DNA of 64,000 nt from CADEDH01 sp965262175 (GCA_965262175.1 CBDHES010000029.1:372001-436000); one strand, 5' to 3'. Shown: positions 1 to 11,246, numbered from the stretch's first letter. Numbers and translations: made by a program. The notes: generated by a model not told the origin, from the letters alone.

Positions 1-376
1 CGTCGCCGTCGACCGTCGACCCCCTGGGCCCGGAGCGACCCCTCGGCGGTGACCGTCGAGAGCCGTTCATCGTGGGTGACGACCTCGATCCCCAACCGCT
101 TGCGGAGGGCCTTGGCCTCGTTCAGCACCGACTTGGCGGCCGGCCCGACCGTGCCGTCGAGCGACAGCGGGAGGCCGACCACGACGAGGACGACGTCGTG
201 GTCGGCGATCAGCTCGGCGACGCGGCCGTGCTCGACGGCCCGGTCGCTGACCCGGACGATCGTCTCCAGGGGCGTGGCGACGGTCCGGGCCTCGTCGCAG
301 ATGGCCACGCCGACGCGACGGGTCCCGAGGTCGAGCCCCAGGGCCCGGCCCCGTCCCCGGGCGGTGCCCGACTCGC

Positions 377-380
<4 letters not shown>
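1..380 (-). CDS. ruvX: RuvX/YqgF family Holliday junction resolvase-like protein (3' end cut by window edge)
   Basis: YqgF/RuvX family RNase H-fold nuclease, linked in the family to pre-16S rRNA 5' processing and Holliday junction resolution. The reading frame shows LDLGTRRVGVA near the N-terminus, VVVGLPLSLDG in the middle and THDERLSTV near the window edge, which are the three acidic motifs of the family. It follows alaS, the usual actinobacterial order. No ATG, GTG or TTG lies upstream of the first motif in this frame; the best start is a CTG at 380-378 that overlaps the alaS stop as CTGA, with a GGGGTG stretch about 8 nt upstream. That start is an inference. About 126 codons are visible and the C-terminus lies outside the window. 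Confidence 0.85.
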
Positions 381-2989
<2,609 letters not shown>

Positions 2990-2999
2990 AGCGCTACTC

Positions 3000-3005
3000 A
3001 GGCTA
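3000..3005 (-). promoter_or_regulatory. Probable -10 element of alaS
   Basis: TAGCCT on the minus strand, 10 nt from the alaS ATG. It matches TANNNT and would give a transcript with almost no leader. No convincing -35 is seen. Confidence 0.4.
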
Positions 3006-3067
3006 ACCGGCGAGGGGTCCGGCGGCGCTCGACTTCGCGCCGTGGCCAGCCCGGCCCCGGTCGTGGT

Positions 3068-3931
3068 CTAGGCCGCCGTCGACCGGCGGAACCGGCCGAT
3101 GGCGGCGGCGGCGAACACCGCGGTGATCCCGATCGACCACAGGATCGACTGCCACAGGGCGTCGCCGACCGGTTGCCCGTTGTAGAGGGCCCGGCCGGCG
3201 TCGGTGACGATGGTGAACGGGTTGGCCCGGGCGACCGCTTCGAGCCAACCGGGCAGGGTCTCGGGATCGACGAAGGCCGACGACACGAACGTGAAGGGGA
3301 ACATCCACAGGAACCCGGCCGAGTTGGCCGCCTCGACCGACTTCACCATCAGGCCGATCAGGGCCTGGACCCAGCTCAGCGAGTACGAGAACAGCAGCAG
3401 CACCCCGGTGGCGGCCACCGCCTCGAGGAGCGTCCCCTCGAACCGGAATCCGACGGCGAAGGCCACCAGCAGCATCGTGGCGAAGGTGATCAGGTTGCGG
3501 ACCAGGTCGGAGATCGTCCGCCCGACCAGCACCGCCGACTGAGCGATCGGGAGCGACCGCAACCGATCGATGAGCCCCTTCTGAAGATCCTCGGCCAGGC
3601 CGACGCCGGTGAACGCCGAGTTGAACACGACGGTTTGGGCGAAGATGCCGGGGATGAGGAACTGGGTGTAGTCGTCGAACCCCTCGACGGCGATCGAACC
3701 GCCGAAGACGTAGACGAACAGCAGCACGAACATGACCGGCTGGATCGTGGCGAACAACAGCAGCTCGGCGTTGCGGGGCACGATCCGGAGGTGGCGCATG
3801 GCCTCGGTCCACGAGTCGTGGAGCAGCCACCGGAAGCTGCCCGATGGCTCCCCCCGGCCGACGTCGTCGATCGGTCGGGGATCGACGGCGTAGTCGGTCG
3901 TCGCCTCGGGATGGGTGTCGGAGGAGCTCAC
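3068..3931 (-). CDS. ABC-2 type transporter permease (DrrB-like)
   Basis: Membrane subunit of a drug- or lipid-type ABC exporter. The 287-residue protein has a hydrophilic N-terminus of about 45 residues, then around six hydrophobic segments, including one at ILLFATIQPVMFVLLFVYVF-like sequence typical of ABC-2 permeases, and a GLAEDLQKGLIDRLRSLPI loop that matches the DrrB/ABC-2 signature. Its ATG overlaps the TGA of the ATPase gene upstream (ATGA), so the two are translationally coupled. The substrate cannot be read from the sequence. Confidence 0.9.
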   Translation of the reverse strand: MSSSDTHPEATTDYAVDPRPIDDVGRGEPSGSFRWLLHDSWTEAMRHLRIVPRNAELLLFATIQPVMFVLLFVYVFGGSIAVEGFDDYTQFLIPGIFAQTVVFNSAFTGVGLAEDLQKGLIDRLRSLPIAQSAVLVGRTISDLVRNLITFATMLLVAFAVGFRFEGTLLEAVAATGVLLLFSYSLSWVQALIGLMVKSVEAANSAGFLWMFPFTFVSSAFVDPETLPGWLEAVARANPFTIVTDAGRALYNGQPVGDALWQSILWSIGITAVFAAAAIGRFRRSTAA

Positions 3932-4980
3932 GGCCGTGTCCTCGTGTCGTCGGGGTCGCCGTCGGAACCGTCGCCGCTTCCGTCGTCGGCCCGGTGGCCG
4001 GTCAGCGCCAGGAAGACGTCGTCGAGGGTCGGGCGGCGGACCTCGACGTCGACGACGTCGGCCCCCGCCTGGTCAAGGGCCCGGATGACCCCGGGCACCA
4101 CGCCACCCCCGGTCCGGATCGGGGCGCTGACCGTCGTCGTCACCGGATCGCGCTCGACGGGGCCGGTCGCCAGCGGCCCGAGCGCCGTGGCGGCGAGGTC
4201 CAGGTTGGCCCGCTCGGCGATCGACACGGTGATCCGGTCACCGCCGATCCGGTCCTTGAGCTCCTGGGCCGTCCCCTCGGCGATCACCGACCCGTGATCG
4301 ATGACCACGATCCGGTCGGCCAACCGGTCGGCCTCCTCCAGGTACTGGGTGGTCAGGAGGGTGGTGGTGCCCTCCCCGCCCAGGTCGTCGATCACGTCCC
4401 ACATGGCCATCCGGCTTCGAGGATCGAGACCGGTCGTCGGCTCGTCGAGGAACAGCACCGACGGGTTGGCGATCAGGCTCATGGCGATGTCGAGCCGGCG
4501 TCGCATCCCACCCGAGTACTCATTGGCCACCCGGTCGGCGGCGTCGAGGAGGTCGAACTGCTCCAGCAACTCCTCGGCCCGGCGACGACCGACCGCGTTC
4601 GGCAGGTGGAAGTGGCGGGCGACGAAGCGGAGGTTCTCCCGCCCGGTCAGCCGCTCCTCGACCGCGGCGTACTGACCGGTGAGCCCGATCCGGGCCCGGA
4701 CGCGGGCCGGCTGGGCCATCACGTCGATCCCGTCGACGAACGCTCGGCCACCGGTGGCCCGTAGCAGTGTGGTGAGGATCCGCACGATCGTCGTCTTGCC
4801 GGCTCCGTTCGGTCCGAGCAGTCCGAGCACGGTGCCCCGCTCGATCCTCAGGTCGACGCCGCGGAGGGCCACGGTCGAACGGAACGACTTGGCCAGCCCG
4901 ATCGTCTCGACCGCCAGGTCGCCGTCGCCCCCACCGGTCCCGGCGAGCCGATCGGGGCCGTCGTCCATCGGGTCGGTCAC
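3928..4980 (-). CDS. ABC transporter ATP-binding protein (DrrA-like)
   Basis: ATPase partner of the downstream ABC-2 permease. Walker A is GPNGAGKTT, the signature is SGGMRRRLDIA and Walker B is FLDEPTTGLDP. A C-terminal extension of roughly 100 residues after the H-loop is the DrrA-type regulatory region. The GTG at 4980 is chosen because it overlaps the TGA of the upstream gene (GTGA) and gives the expected 350-residue protein; an ATG four codons later (4968) is possible. The open frame continues far upstream but only as antisense-like sequence. Confidence 0.92.
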   Translation of the reverse strand: MTDPMDDGPDRLAGTGGGDGDLAVETIGLAKSFRSTVALRGVDLRIERGTVLGLLGPNGAGKTTIVRILTTLLRATGGRAFVDGIDVMAQPARVRARIGLTGQYAAVEERLTGRENLRFVARHFHLPNAVGRRRAEELLEQFDLLDAADRVANEYSGGMRRRLDIAMSLIANPSVLFLDEPTTGLDPRSRMAMWDVIDDLGGEGTTTLLTTQYLEEADRLADRIVVIDHGSVIAEGTAQELKDRIGGDRITVSIAERANLDLAATALGPLATGPVERDPVTTTVSAPIRTGGGVVPGVIRALDQAGADVVDVEVRRPTLDDVFLALTGHRADDGSGDGSDGDPDDTRTRP

Positions 4981-5588
4981 TCCCACGGCTTGACCGGTGG
5001 GCGGTAGCGGCGGCTCATCCGACCCACCACCGGGCGGGGCCGGCGGTGGTACCGGCGCCGGCCGGTGGCGACCGGGTCGGGGACGGAATCGTGGGGGTCG
5101 TCGAGCGCGTCGTCGACCCCGAGACCATCGATGACGTTGCGTTGAGGCCGGCGAGCGTCGAGGAGGGCGTCGGTGGCAGCATCCCGGCCCTCGGTCGCCT
5201 CCAGGTACTGGGAGCGAAGGTCCCGGGCCGATCGCTCGCTCTCGGTCCTGACCTGGTCGAGGGCCGTTCGAGCCAGACCGAGCGTGGTGCCGAGGTGGCG
5301 ACGACCCTCCGAGGCGGCCCGGCCCGCCCGTCGGGTCCCGACGACCGCACCCCGGACCGCCCGCCCGGCCACGACCGCCGAGCCGCCGGCCTGGACGACA
5401 TCGGGGGGCAGGGGTGGGACCCGGCGAGCGACGACCTCGGGGAGGCGGTCCCGAGCCGAGGCCTCCAGGTCGCGACCGGCCCGCTCGACGGTCGCTCGAC
5501 CGAGCCGGCGGGCGACGAACCGGACGACGGCCCCCGCCACCAGCCACCGCAGCCCGAGCCGGGCGATCAGCCGATACAGGGCGCTCAT
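4977..5588 (-). CDS. Conserved hypothetical protein, positional equivalent of DUF6167
   Basis: A 203-residue Arg- and Ala-rich protein of unknown function. The N-terminus (MSALYRLIARLGLRWLVAGAV) has one amphipathic or membrane-associated segment; the middle is helical and charged, and the C-terminus is basic and proline-rich. It starts at the ATG overlapping the upstream stop (ATGA) and ends overlapping the ABC ATPase start (GTGA). In other actinobacteria a small DUF6167 protein sits in this place between the DUF948 gene and alaS, but I cannot show homology from sequence alone. An earlier in-frame start exists at 5630. Confidence 0.75.
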   Translation of the reverse strand: MSALYRLIARLGLRWLVAGAVVRFVARRLGRATVERAGRDLEASARDRLPEVVARRVPPLPPDVVQAGGSAVVAGRAVRGAVVGTRRAGRAASEGRRHLGTTLGLARTALDQVRTESERSARDLRSQYLEATEGRDAATDALLDARRPQRNVIDGLGVDDALDDPHDSVPDPVATGRRRYHRRPRPVVGRMSRRYRPPVKPWE

Positions 5589-5968
5589 GCGGTCACCGAC
5601 TTGTCTCGACGGCGGCGGCCGAACAGCCACGACCGGGCCACCTTGCCCGTTCCCGACGCAACGGCCAGGGTCTTGATCATCGGATCCTGGACCGCCTCAT
5701 GGGTCCGACGTGAGGTCTCGCTGATGGCGGTCGTGGCCTGATCGGCCCGGTCGAGGACGAGATCGACCTTGTCCAGTTCGGCGTCGGCGTCGGCGATCAG
5801 CTGCCGAAGCTCCCGGAAGGCGGCGAGGCCCTCGGTCCGCAGCTGCTGGGTGCTCTCCTCCAGCTTGGCCAGCGAGTTGTTGAGGTTGTTGACCGCCGTG
5901 ACCAGGAAGACGGTGGCGACGACCACCGAGATGGCGACCACGATGGCGGTGAACTCGGGGACCGTCAT
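5585..5968 (-). CDS. DUF948-like membrane-anchored protein
   Basis: A 127-residue protein with one N-terminal membrane helix (about residues 8-26), followed by a heptad-like coiled-coil (residues 27-100) and a basic tail. This architecture, and the location between rarA and alaS, match the DUF948 proteins of Actinobacteria, which are thought to be envelope or cell-division associated. Its ATG overlaps the rarA stop as ATGA, and its own stop overlaps the next gene as ATGA. Precise function is unknown. Confidence 0.8.
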   Translation of the reverse strand: MTVPEFTAIVVAISVVVATVFLVTAVNNLNNSLAKLEESTQQLRTEGLAAFRELRQLIADADAELDKVDLVLDRADQATTAISETSRRTHEAVQDPMIKTLAVASGTGKVARSWLFGRRRRDKSVTA

Positions 5969-7359
5969 GGCGTTGGCTCCTGTGTCTCGTCGGGGGGTGG
6001 GGGGTGGGGCGCCGAGGTCGGCGGCGGCTCGCCGAGCCGCTCGGCGACGGACCGTTCGAACCCACGGTCGGTCGGGACGTAGTAGCGGATGTCGGCCACC
6101 TCGGGGGGCCGGTACGGTTGCTCGACCCGACCGCCGGGATGGTCGTGCGGATACTGGTACCCCTCACCATGACCGAGGGACGCCGCTCCCCGGTAGGAAG
6201 CGTCGCGCAAGTGTAGTGGCACCTCCCCGGCCGGCCGCTGCTGGACGTCGGCCATCGCTGCGCCGAGGGCGGCGTAGGCGGAGTTGGATTTGGGGGCGGT
6301 CGCCAGGTGGACGGTGGCGTGGGCGAGGTTGATCCGGGCCTCGGGCAGGCCCACCCGGTCGACGGCGTTGGCCGCCGCATCGGCCACGAGGAGGGCCATC
6401 GGGTCGGCCATGCCGATGTCTTCCGACGCTGCGATCACCAGCCGGCGGGCGATGAACCTCGGGTCCTCGCCGGCCGACAGCATCCGGGCCAGCCAGTACA
6501 GGGCGGCGTCGGGGTCGGTGCCCCGGATGCTCTTGATGAAGGCGCTGATGACGTCATAGTGCTCGTCCCGGCCGTAGCGGAGCGCCTTGAGGTCGGTCGC
6601 CCCCTCGGCGTGGACGAGCTCGACCCGGACCGGGGACGCCCCGCCATCGGGACCGGCCCCATCCGCCCCGGGATCGGGTCGACCCTGCTCGGCGTCCACC
6701 CCGGCGAGGGCGACGGCCACCTCCAGGGTCGTGAGCGCCTGACGGCCGTCGCCGGCGGCCCGCCCGGCCAGGTGGTCGATCGCTTCGTCGGTGGCGGTGG
6801 CCCCCTCGATCTCGAGCCCCCGCCGGAGGAGCTCGGCCAGATCGTCGGGGTCGAGCGGCTCGAGCCGGAACAGCGTGGACCGGCTCCGGAGCGGGGCGTT
6901 GACCTCGAAGAAGGGGTTCTCGGTGGTTGCCCCGATCAGGGTCAGAACCCCGGACTCGACCGCCGGGAGCAGGGCGTCCTGCTGGGCCTTGTTGAACCGG
7001 TGGACCTCGTCGAGGAACAGGATCGTCCCCCGCCCGTGGGCTCCCAGGCGCTCCTCGGCGGCGGCGATCACCTTACGGACGTCGGCCACCGAGGCGTTGA
7101 CCGCCGACAGCTGGACCAGCTCCTTCGACGAGGCCTGGGCAATCAGCCGGGCGACCGTCGTCTTGCCGGTACCGGCCGGCCCCCACAGCACCACCGATGA
7201 CAACCGGTCGGCGGCGACGAGGCGCCGGAGGGGCCCGTCGGGACCGAGGAGATGCCGTTGCCCGACGACGTCATCGAGGGAACGGGGCCGAAGCCGGGCC
7301 GCCAGGGGCGACCGGGCCCGGAGCCGCTCGGCCGCCGCCGCGGCGAACAGGTCGGTCAT
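5965..7359 (-). CDS. rarA: Replication-associated recombination protein A (RarA/MgsA AAA+ ATPase)
   Basis: AAA+ ATPase acting at stalled replication forks, related to clamp loaders and RuvB. The 464-residue protein has the family opening LRPRSLDDVVGQRHLLG, Walker A GPAGTGKTT, Walker B LFLDEVHRFNKAQQDALLP with a TTENPFFEVN sensor segment, and the C-terminal MgsA region (ISAFIKSIRGTDPDAALYWLARML). It heads the run rarA - DUF948-like - unknown - ABC exporter, all joined by 4-nt overlaps. The 64 nt between it and aspS contain a perfect 14-nt palindrome at 7400-7413 that could form a GC-rich hairpin after aspS. Confidence 0.95.
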   Translation of the reverse strand: MTDLFAAAAAERLRARSPLAARLRPRSLDDVVGQRHLLGPDGPLRRLVAADRLSSVVLWGPAGTGKTTVARLIAQASSKELVQLSAVNASVADVRKVIAAAEERLGAHGRGTILFLDEVHRFNKAQQDALLPAVESGVLTLIGATTENPFFEVNAPLRSRSTLFRLEPLDPDDLAELLRRGLEIEGATATDEAIDHLAGRAAGDGRQALTTLEVAVALAGVDAEQGRPDPGADGAGPDGGASPVRVELVHAEGATDLKALRYGRDEHYDVISAFIKSIRGTDPDAALYWLARMLSAGEDPRFIARRLVIAASEDIGMADPMALLVADAAANAVDRVGLPEARINLAHATVHLATAPKSNSAYAALGAAMADVQQRPAGEVPLHLRDASYRGAASLGHGEGYQYPHDHPGGRVEQPYRPPEVADIRYYVPTDRGFERSVAERLGEPPPTSAPHPPPPDETQEPTP

Positions 7360-7399
7360 CGGGCCGCGCCATCGATCATCGACGCCATGGTATTGGGCC

Positions 7400-7413
7400 C
7401 GTCGGGCCCGACG
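7400..7413. repeat. 14-nt perfect palindrome after aspS
   Basis: CGTCGGGCCCGACG between the aspS stop and the rarA start. With the neighbouring GGGCCC it can fold as GGGCCC-GAC-GGGCCC on the minus strand. There is no U-tract, so a terminator role is only possible. Confidence 0.35.
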
Positions 7414-7423
7414 ACCCAGCCGA

Positions 7424-9154
7424 TCAGGTGGCCGGCGGCAGCGTCCGTAGGCCCAGCTCCTCGAGCTGGGCGTCGTCGATCTCGGTCGGAGCGCCGGTGA
7501 GGGGGTCGAGGCCCGACTGGGGCTTGGGGTAGGCGATGACCTCCCGGATGTTCTCCTCGCCGGCCATGATGGCGATCAGCCGCTCCATCCCGAACGCGAA
7601 CCCGCCGTGCGGTGGGGCCCCGTAGCGGAATGGGTTGAGGAAGAACCCGAACCGGGCCTCGGCTTCGGCGTCGTCGATCCCCAACAGGGCGAACACCCGC
7701 TGCTGGAGGGCGGCGTCGTGGATCCGGATGCTGCCCGAGCCGAGCTCCCAGCCGTTGAGGACCAGATCGTAGGCCCAGGCCCGGACGGCCATCGGATCGG
7801 ACTCCAGCTTGTCGAGGTCGGCCGGGTGGGGGTGGCAGAATGCGTGGTGGCCGGGCTTGGGGGTCCCGGCGTCGTCGACCCCGACGAAGAGTGGGAAGTC
7901 GACGACCCACAGCAACTCGTAGGGGCCCTGGCTGACCGGGGGTCGGCCGAGCTGGTTGCGGAGGTCGCCCAGGACCTCGCAGGTCGTGGCCCACTCGTCG
8001 GCCACCAGGAGCAGGAGGTCGTCGGGTTGGGCGTCGAACGCCTCGACGAGGGCCCGCTGCTCGTCGTCGGACAGGAACTTGGCGACCGGCGAGTCCAGAC
8101 CCCGCTCGCCCGTGACCTTCATCCACACCAGCCCCTTGGCCCCGATCGACTTGGCGTGGTCGGTGAGAGCGTCGAGCTTGTTGCGTCCGTGGTCGGGAGC
8201 GGCGCCCGGCGCCCTGATGCCCTTGATCGACGGGGCCGAGGCGAACGCCTTGAACTCGGTGGCGGAGAAGATCGGCGTCAGCTCGACCAGCTCCATCCCG
8301 AACCGGAGGTCGGGCTTGTCGCTGCCGTAGGTCTCCATGGCCTCGTGCCAGGTGATCCGGGGCACCGCCGGCGGGCGGTCGCCGGTCACGGTCTCGACCA
8401 CGTCGAGCACGGCCTCCTCGACGGCGGCGAGGACGTCGTCGACGGTGACGAAGCTCATCTCCATGTCGAGCTGCATGAACTCGTACTGCCGGTCGGCCCG
8501 GAGGTCCTCGTCTCGGAGGCAGCGGGCGATCTGGTAGTAGCGGTCGATCCCTCCGACCATCAGGAGCTGCTTGTAGAGCTGGGGAGACTGGGGCAGGGCG
8601 TAGAACGAGCCCGGCCGCTGGCGGGACGGCACCAGGAACTCCCGGGCTCCCTCGGGCGTGGTCGGCATCAGGACGGGGGTCTCGACCTCGACGAAGCCCT
8701 GGCGGTCCATGGCGGCCCGGACGACGGCGTTGACCCGGGACCGGAGCCGGAGGTTGCGCTGCATCCGGGGCCGGCGGAGGTCGAGGTAGCGGTGGCGGAG
8801 CCGGACCATCTCGTCGACCTCGTCGGCCCGCTCGTCGAGGGGGAACGGGGGCGGCTCGGCGGCCGACAGGATCTCGACCGAGGCGTCGACCACCTCGACG
8901 TGGCCGGTGGCCAGGGTCTCGTTGATCGTGCCCTCCGGTCGTTGGGCGACGGTGCCGGTGATGGCCACCACGTACTCGCTCCGGACGTCGACGGTGTTGT
9001 CGACCACGCACTGGACGATCCCCGAGTGGTCTCGGAGGTCGACGAAGGCCAGGTGCTCGCCGTGTTCCCGGCGCCGGTTGACCCACCCGGTCAGGGTGAC
9101 GGTCGATCCGATGTGGTCCGGCCGGAGCTCGCCGCAGAGATGGGTGCGCATCAT
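7424..9154 (-). CDS. aspS: Aspartyl-tRNA synthetase
   Basis: Class II synthetase charging tRNA-Asp. The 576-residue protein begins MMRTHLCGELRPDHIG, the normal bacterial AspRS opening, followed by an OB-fold anticodon-binding domain and the catalytic core with LPQSPQLYKQLLMVGG (motif 2 region) and the C-terminal GFAFGMERLIAIMAG motif 3. The ATG at 9154 is chosen over a GTG at 9172 because TAGGGT sits 7 nt before it, a leaderless-type promoter, and because family members start here. Whether it is discriminating or non-discriminating cannot be judged from this window. Confidence 0.97.
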   Translation of the reverse strand: MMRTHLCGELRPDHIGSTVTLTGWVNRRREHGEHLAFVDLRDHSGIVQCVVDNTVDVRSEYVVAITGTVAQRPEGTINETLATGHVEVVDASVEILSAAEPPPFPLDERADEVDEMVRLRHRYLDLRRPRMQRNLRLRSRVNAVVRAAMDRQGFVEVETPVLMPTTPEGAREFLVPSRQRPGSFYALPQSPQLYKQLLMVGGIDRYYQIARCLRDEDLRADRQYEFMQLDMEMSFVTVDDVLAAVEEAVLDVVETVTGDRPPAVPRITWHEAMETYGSDKPDLRFGMELVELTPIFSATEFKAFASAPSIKGIRAPGAAPDHGRNKLDALTDHAKSIGAKGLVWMKVTGERGLDSPVAKFLSDDEQRALVEAFDAQPDDLLLLVADEWATTCEVLGDLRNQLGRPPVSQGPYELLWVVDFPLFVGVDDAGTPKPGHHAFCHPHPADLDKLESDPMAVRAWAYDLVLNGWELGSGSIRIHDAALQQRVFALLGIDDAEAEARFGFFLNPFRYGAPPHGGFAFGMERLIAIMAGEENIREVIAYPKPQSGLDPLTGAPTEIDDAQLEELGLRTLPPAT

Positions 9155-9161
9155 GGGCCCG

Positions 9162-9167
9162 ACCCTA
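9162..9167 (-). promoter_or_regulatory. Leaderless-type -10 element of aspS
   Basis: TAGGGT ending 7 nt before the aspS ATG. Transcription would begin at or next to the start codon. Confidence 0.5.
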
Positions 9168-9175
9168 TCCACCTC

Positions 9176-10675
9176 CTAGGGGACCAGCTCGATGATTGAG
9201 GCGACGACCAGCACCCCGTCGAGCTCACCGACCGGATCGTCGGCGTCGGACACCCCGCCAGCGACGACGTAGCGGGAACCATCCTCGCCCTCGAACCACC
9301 AGGCGCCGGCCACGACCCCGGGCTCGGAGCCGCCCTTGAACCGGATCGTCGGCCACCGGTCGCGATCGAAGTTCGTCAGGCCGGGGTTGAGCTCCAGGAT
9401 CTCCGCCACCGGCTCCAGCCCCGGGGTCTCGGCCAGCTCGGCGAGGTGGACCATCGTGCGGCACAGGTCGGCCGGGGTGGCGAACCACTCCACGTCGAGG
9501 TCGCGGGGCTGGTCGATCGGCACCCCGTCGCCGTTGACGAGGTCGAGAGCGTCGGGGTCGGCCACCCACGGCAGGACGGCGTCGTCGAGCTCGGCCAGCA
9601 ACGCCCGTCGGCCGGCCTCGTCGAGGGCCCGGTAGTCGGCGGCGTTGGGTGGGGCGGCGACGAACTTGAGCTGGAACAGGTTGCCGGTCGACAACAGTGG
9701 CTGGTTTGCCGCCGGGTCGGCGATCCCGATCCGGTCCAGCGCTGCTTCGACCTCTTCTCGGCCCAGCCGGTCGATGAGGTGGTCGGTGGCGGTGTTGTCG
9801 GAGATGGCGATCATCGCCTCGGCCAGCTCCGCCAGCGTGATCTCGGTGCCGGTCTCCCGGAAGAAGATCTCGCCGTCGGGCGAGCTGCGCAGCGAATCGA
9901 CGACCGGGACCGTCTCGTCCCACGCCGCGTCGCCGGTGGCGACCTGGTTGGCCAGTTCGGCCAGGACCCAGAGCTTGAAGACCGAGCCGAGCGGGATCGC
10001 GGTCTCGGGTCGGATCTGGTGGACGGCGTCGCAGGTTCCGTCGGTCACGTCGTAGAGCGCCACCGCCGAGGTATCGCCGAGATCGGTCAGGCGGTCGTCG
10101 ATCGCGTCGACGGTGATGGGGGTGGGGAACTCGATGTCGAGCGGCGAGATGAGCAGGCCGGTGATCCGGTGGGGTTCGGCCAACTCCACGGCGATCTGGA
10201 CCCCGAAGCGGACCTGGTTGGCCCCCTCGACGATCGCCTCGGCGCTCTGCCCGTCGGCCGCCGGCTGGACCTCGACCACCCGGTACGGCGCCTCACCGGC
10301 GGCGAAGGCCGAGGACACCGTGGCCGGGATGGTTTCGGCCGGGATCTGGGAGAGGAAGATCTCGCTGAACCGATCCTCGACCTCGGCCACCTCGGGCGGG
10401 CCGTCGGCATTCAGCGCCGCCACGAACCAGCCGAGCTGGGCCTCGGCCGGCGTGTCGCCCAGGGCGACCTCGGTGCCGGCGGGGGCCGGGGTCTCGGTGG
10501 GCCGAGGTTCGGTGACCGACGATTCGACGATCGGAGATTCGGTCGGCGTTGGAGCCTCGGTCGCCGAGCTCGACCCGACGGCGTCGCCGGCGTCGTCGCC
10601 ATCGTCGGTCGAGCAGGCGGCGAGGAGGAGCAGCGAGGCGACGGTCAGGACGAGCAGCTGGGGGTGAACGTGCAT
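9176..10675 (-). CDS. Lipoprotein with ORF12-type N-domain and beta-lactamase-like serine hydrolase domain
   Basis: A 499-residue exported lipoprotein. The signal peptide ends in the lipobox LLAAC (Cys21), followed by a Ser/Thr/Pro-rich linker to about residue 75. Residues roughly 80-180 resemble the steroid-isomerase-like N-domain of the clavulanate-cluster protein ORF12. The C-terminal domain keeps class A active-site motifs: S231-V-F-K234, S292-D-N294 and K447-G-G (KTG in typical enzymes). I see no clear omega-loop Glu, so true beta-lactamase activity is doubtful; an esterase or penicillin-binding role is as likely. The start is fixed by TACGGT 6 nt upstream of the ATG. Confidence 0.8.
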   Translation of the reverse strand: MHVHPQLLVLTVASLLLLAACSTDDGDDAGDAVGSSSATEAPTPTESPIVESSVTEPRPTETPAPAGTEVALGDTPAEAQLGWFVAALNADGPPEVAEVEDRFSEIFLSQIPAETIPATVSSAFAAGEAPYRVVEVQPAADGQSAEAIVEGANQVRFGVQIAVELAEPHRITGLLISPLDIEFPTPITVDAIDDRLTDLGDTSAVALYDVTDGTCDAVHQIRPETAIPLGSVFKLWVLAELANQVATGDAAWDETVPVVDSLRSSPDGEIFFRETGTEITLAELAEAMIAISDNTATDHLIDRLGREEVEAALDRIGIADPAANQPLLSTGNLFQLKFVAAPPNAADYRALDEAGRRALLAELDDAVLPWVADPDALDLVNGDGVPIDQPRDLDVEWFATPADLCRTMVHLAELAETPGLEPVAEILELNPGLTNFDRDRWPTIRFKGGSEPGVVAGAWWFEGEDGSRYVVAGGVSDADDPVGELDGVLVVASIIELVP

Positions 10676-10681
10676 GACCGG

Positions 10682-10687
10682 ACCGTA
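10682..10687 (-). promoter_or_regulatory. Leaderless-type -10 element of the ORF12-like lipoprotein gene
   Basis: TACGGT 6 nt before the ATG at 10675. Confidence 0.5.
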
Positions 10688-10750
10688 GACGGCGTCGGCG
10701 GGGCCCGACATCCGACCGACGGCGCCAGCCCCGACGTCACCCGTGACCGC

Positions 10751-10767
10751 TCGTAGACCCCAGTCGA
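10751..10767. repeat. 17-nt repeat shared with the duplicated relA end
   Basis: TCGTAGACCCCAGTCGA, found again exactly at 11152-11168. The two copies bracket the response-regulator remnant. The first ten bases are also the last coding bases of relA seen on the plus strand, so this copy probably came from a rearrangement of that end. Confidence 0.8.
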
Positions 10768-10782
10768 GGCGGCGGGGCACCG

Positions 10783-11097
10783 ATCGCGGCCCGGGCCGCC
10801 GACGCCGAGGGCCTGCTCGTCGAGGCGACCGAGCCCGACGGCATGCCGCCGACCCACACCACCGAGGGCCTGGAGGCGGCGGTCGCCGTCCGGGGACGAT
10901 GGGCGGATGGTCCTCAGCCGCACATCGAGACCCGCTTCGCCCTCGATCTGATCGCCGGTGATGCAGCCGGGGTCGGCTACCTGCTGAAGGATCGGGTCGT
11001 CGACGTCGACGCCTTCGTCGAGGCCCTCGGCCGGGTGGCGGGGGGCGGGACGGCGATCGACCCCTCAGCGACCTACCTGACGAACGCACCGACCTGA
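10783..11097 (+). pseudogene. Remnant of a NarL/LuxR-family response regulator
   Basis: One open frame on the plus strand, opposite to its neighbours, reads as pieces of a receiver domain. DAEGLLVEA is followed directly by MPPTHTTEGLEAAVAVR (around the phosphorylation loop in NarL-type proteins), then ETRFALDLIAGDAAGVGYLL, and KDRVVDVDAFVEALGRVAGG. In intact relatives the segment before MPPTH carries the phospho-Asp region and the one before the ETRFALDL part carries a strand and loop; both are missing here. The frame then ends in a TGA soon after GGTAIDP, so the HTH output domain is lost. The pieces are in one frame, which suggests in-frame deletions. It is very probably non-functional. Confidence 0.75.
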
Positions 11098-11116
11098 GGC
11101 CAGTCGACGGGTCGGT

Positions 11117-11246
11117 CTCAGCGAACCTGGCCCGGGACGACGCGGAAGACGTCGTAGACCCCAGTCGACGGGTCGACGGGTCGGTCTCAGCGAACCTGCC
11201 CTCAGCGAACCTGGCCCGGGACGACGCGGAAGACGTCGTAGACCCC
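11117..11246. repeat. Duplicated 3' end of relA (two 46-nt copies, period 84)
   Basis: The 46 nt at 11201-11246, which cover the relA stop codon and last 14 codons, recur without change at 11117-11162. Between them the motif GTCGACGGGTCGGTCTCAG and a truncated copy of the relA end (11187-11198) are repeated again, giving a nested tandem structure. The duplicated copies lie beyond the relA stop and are not translated as part of RelA. Confidence 0.9.
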
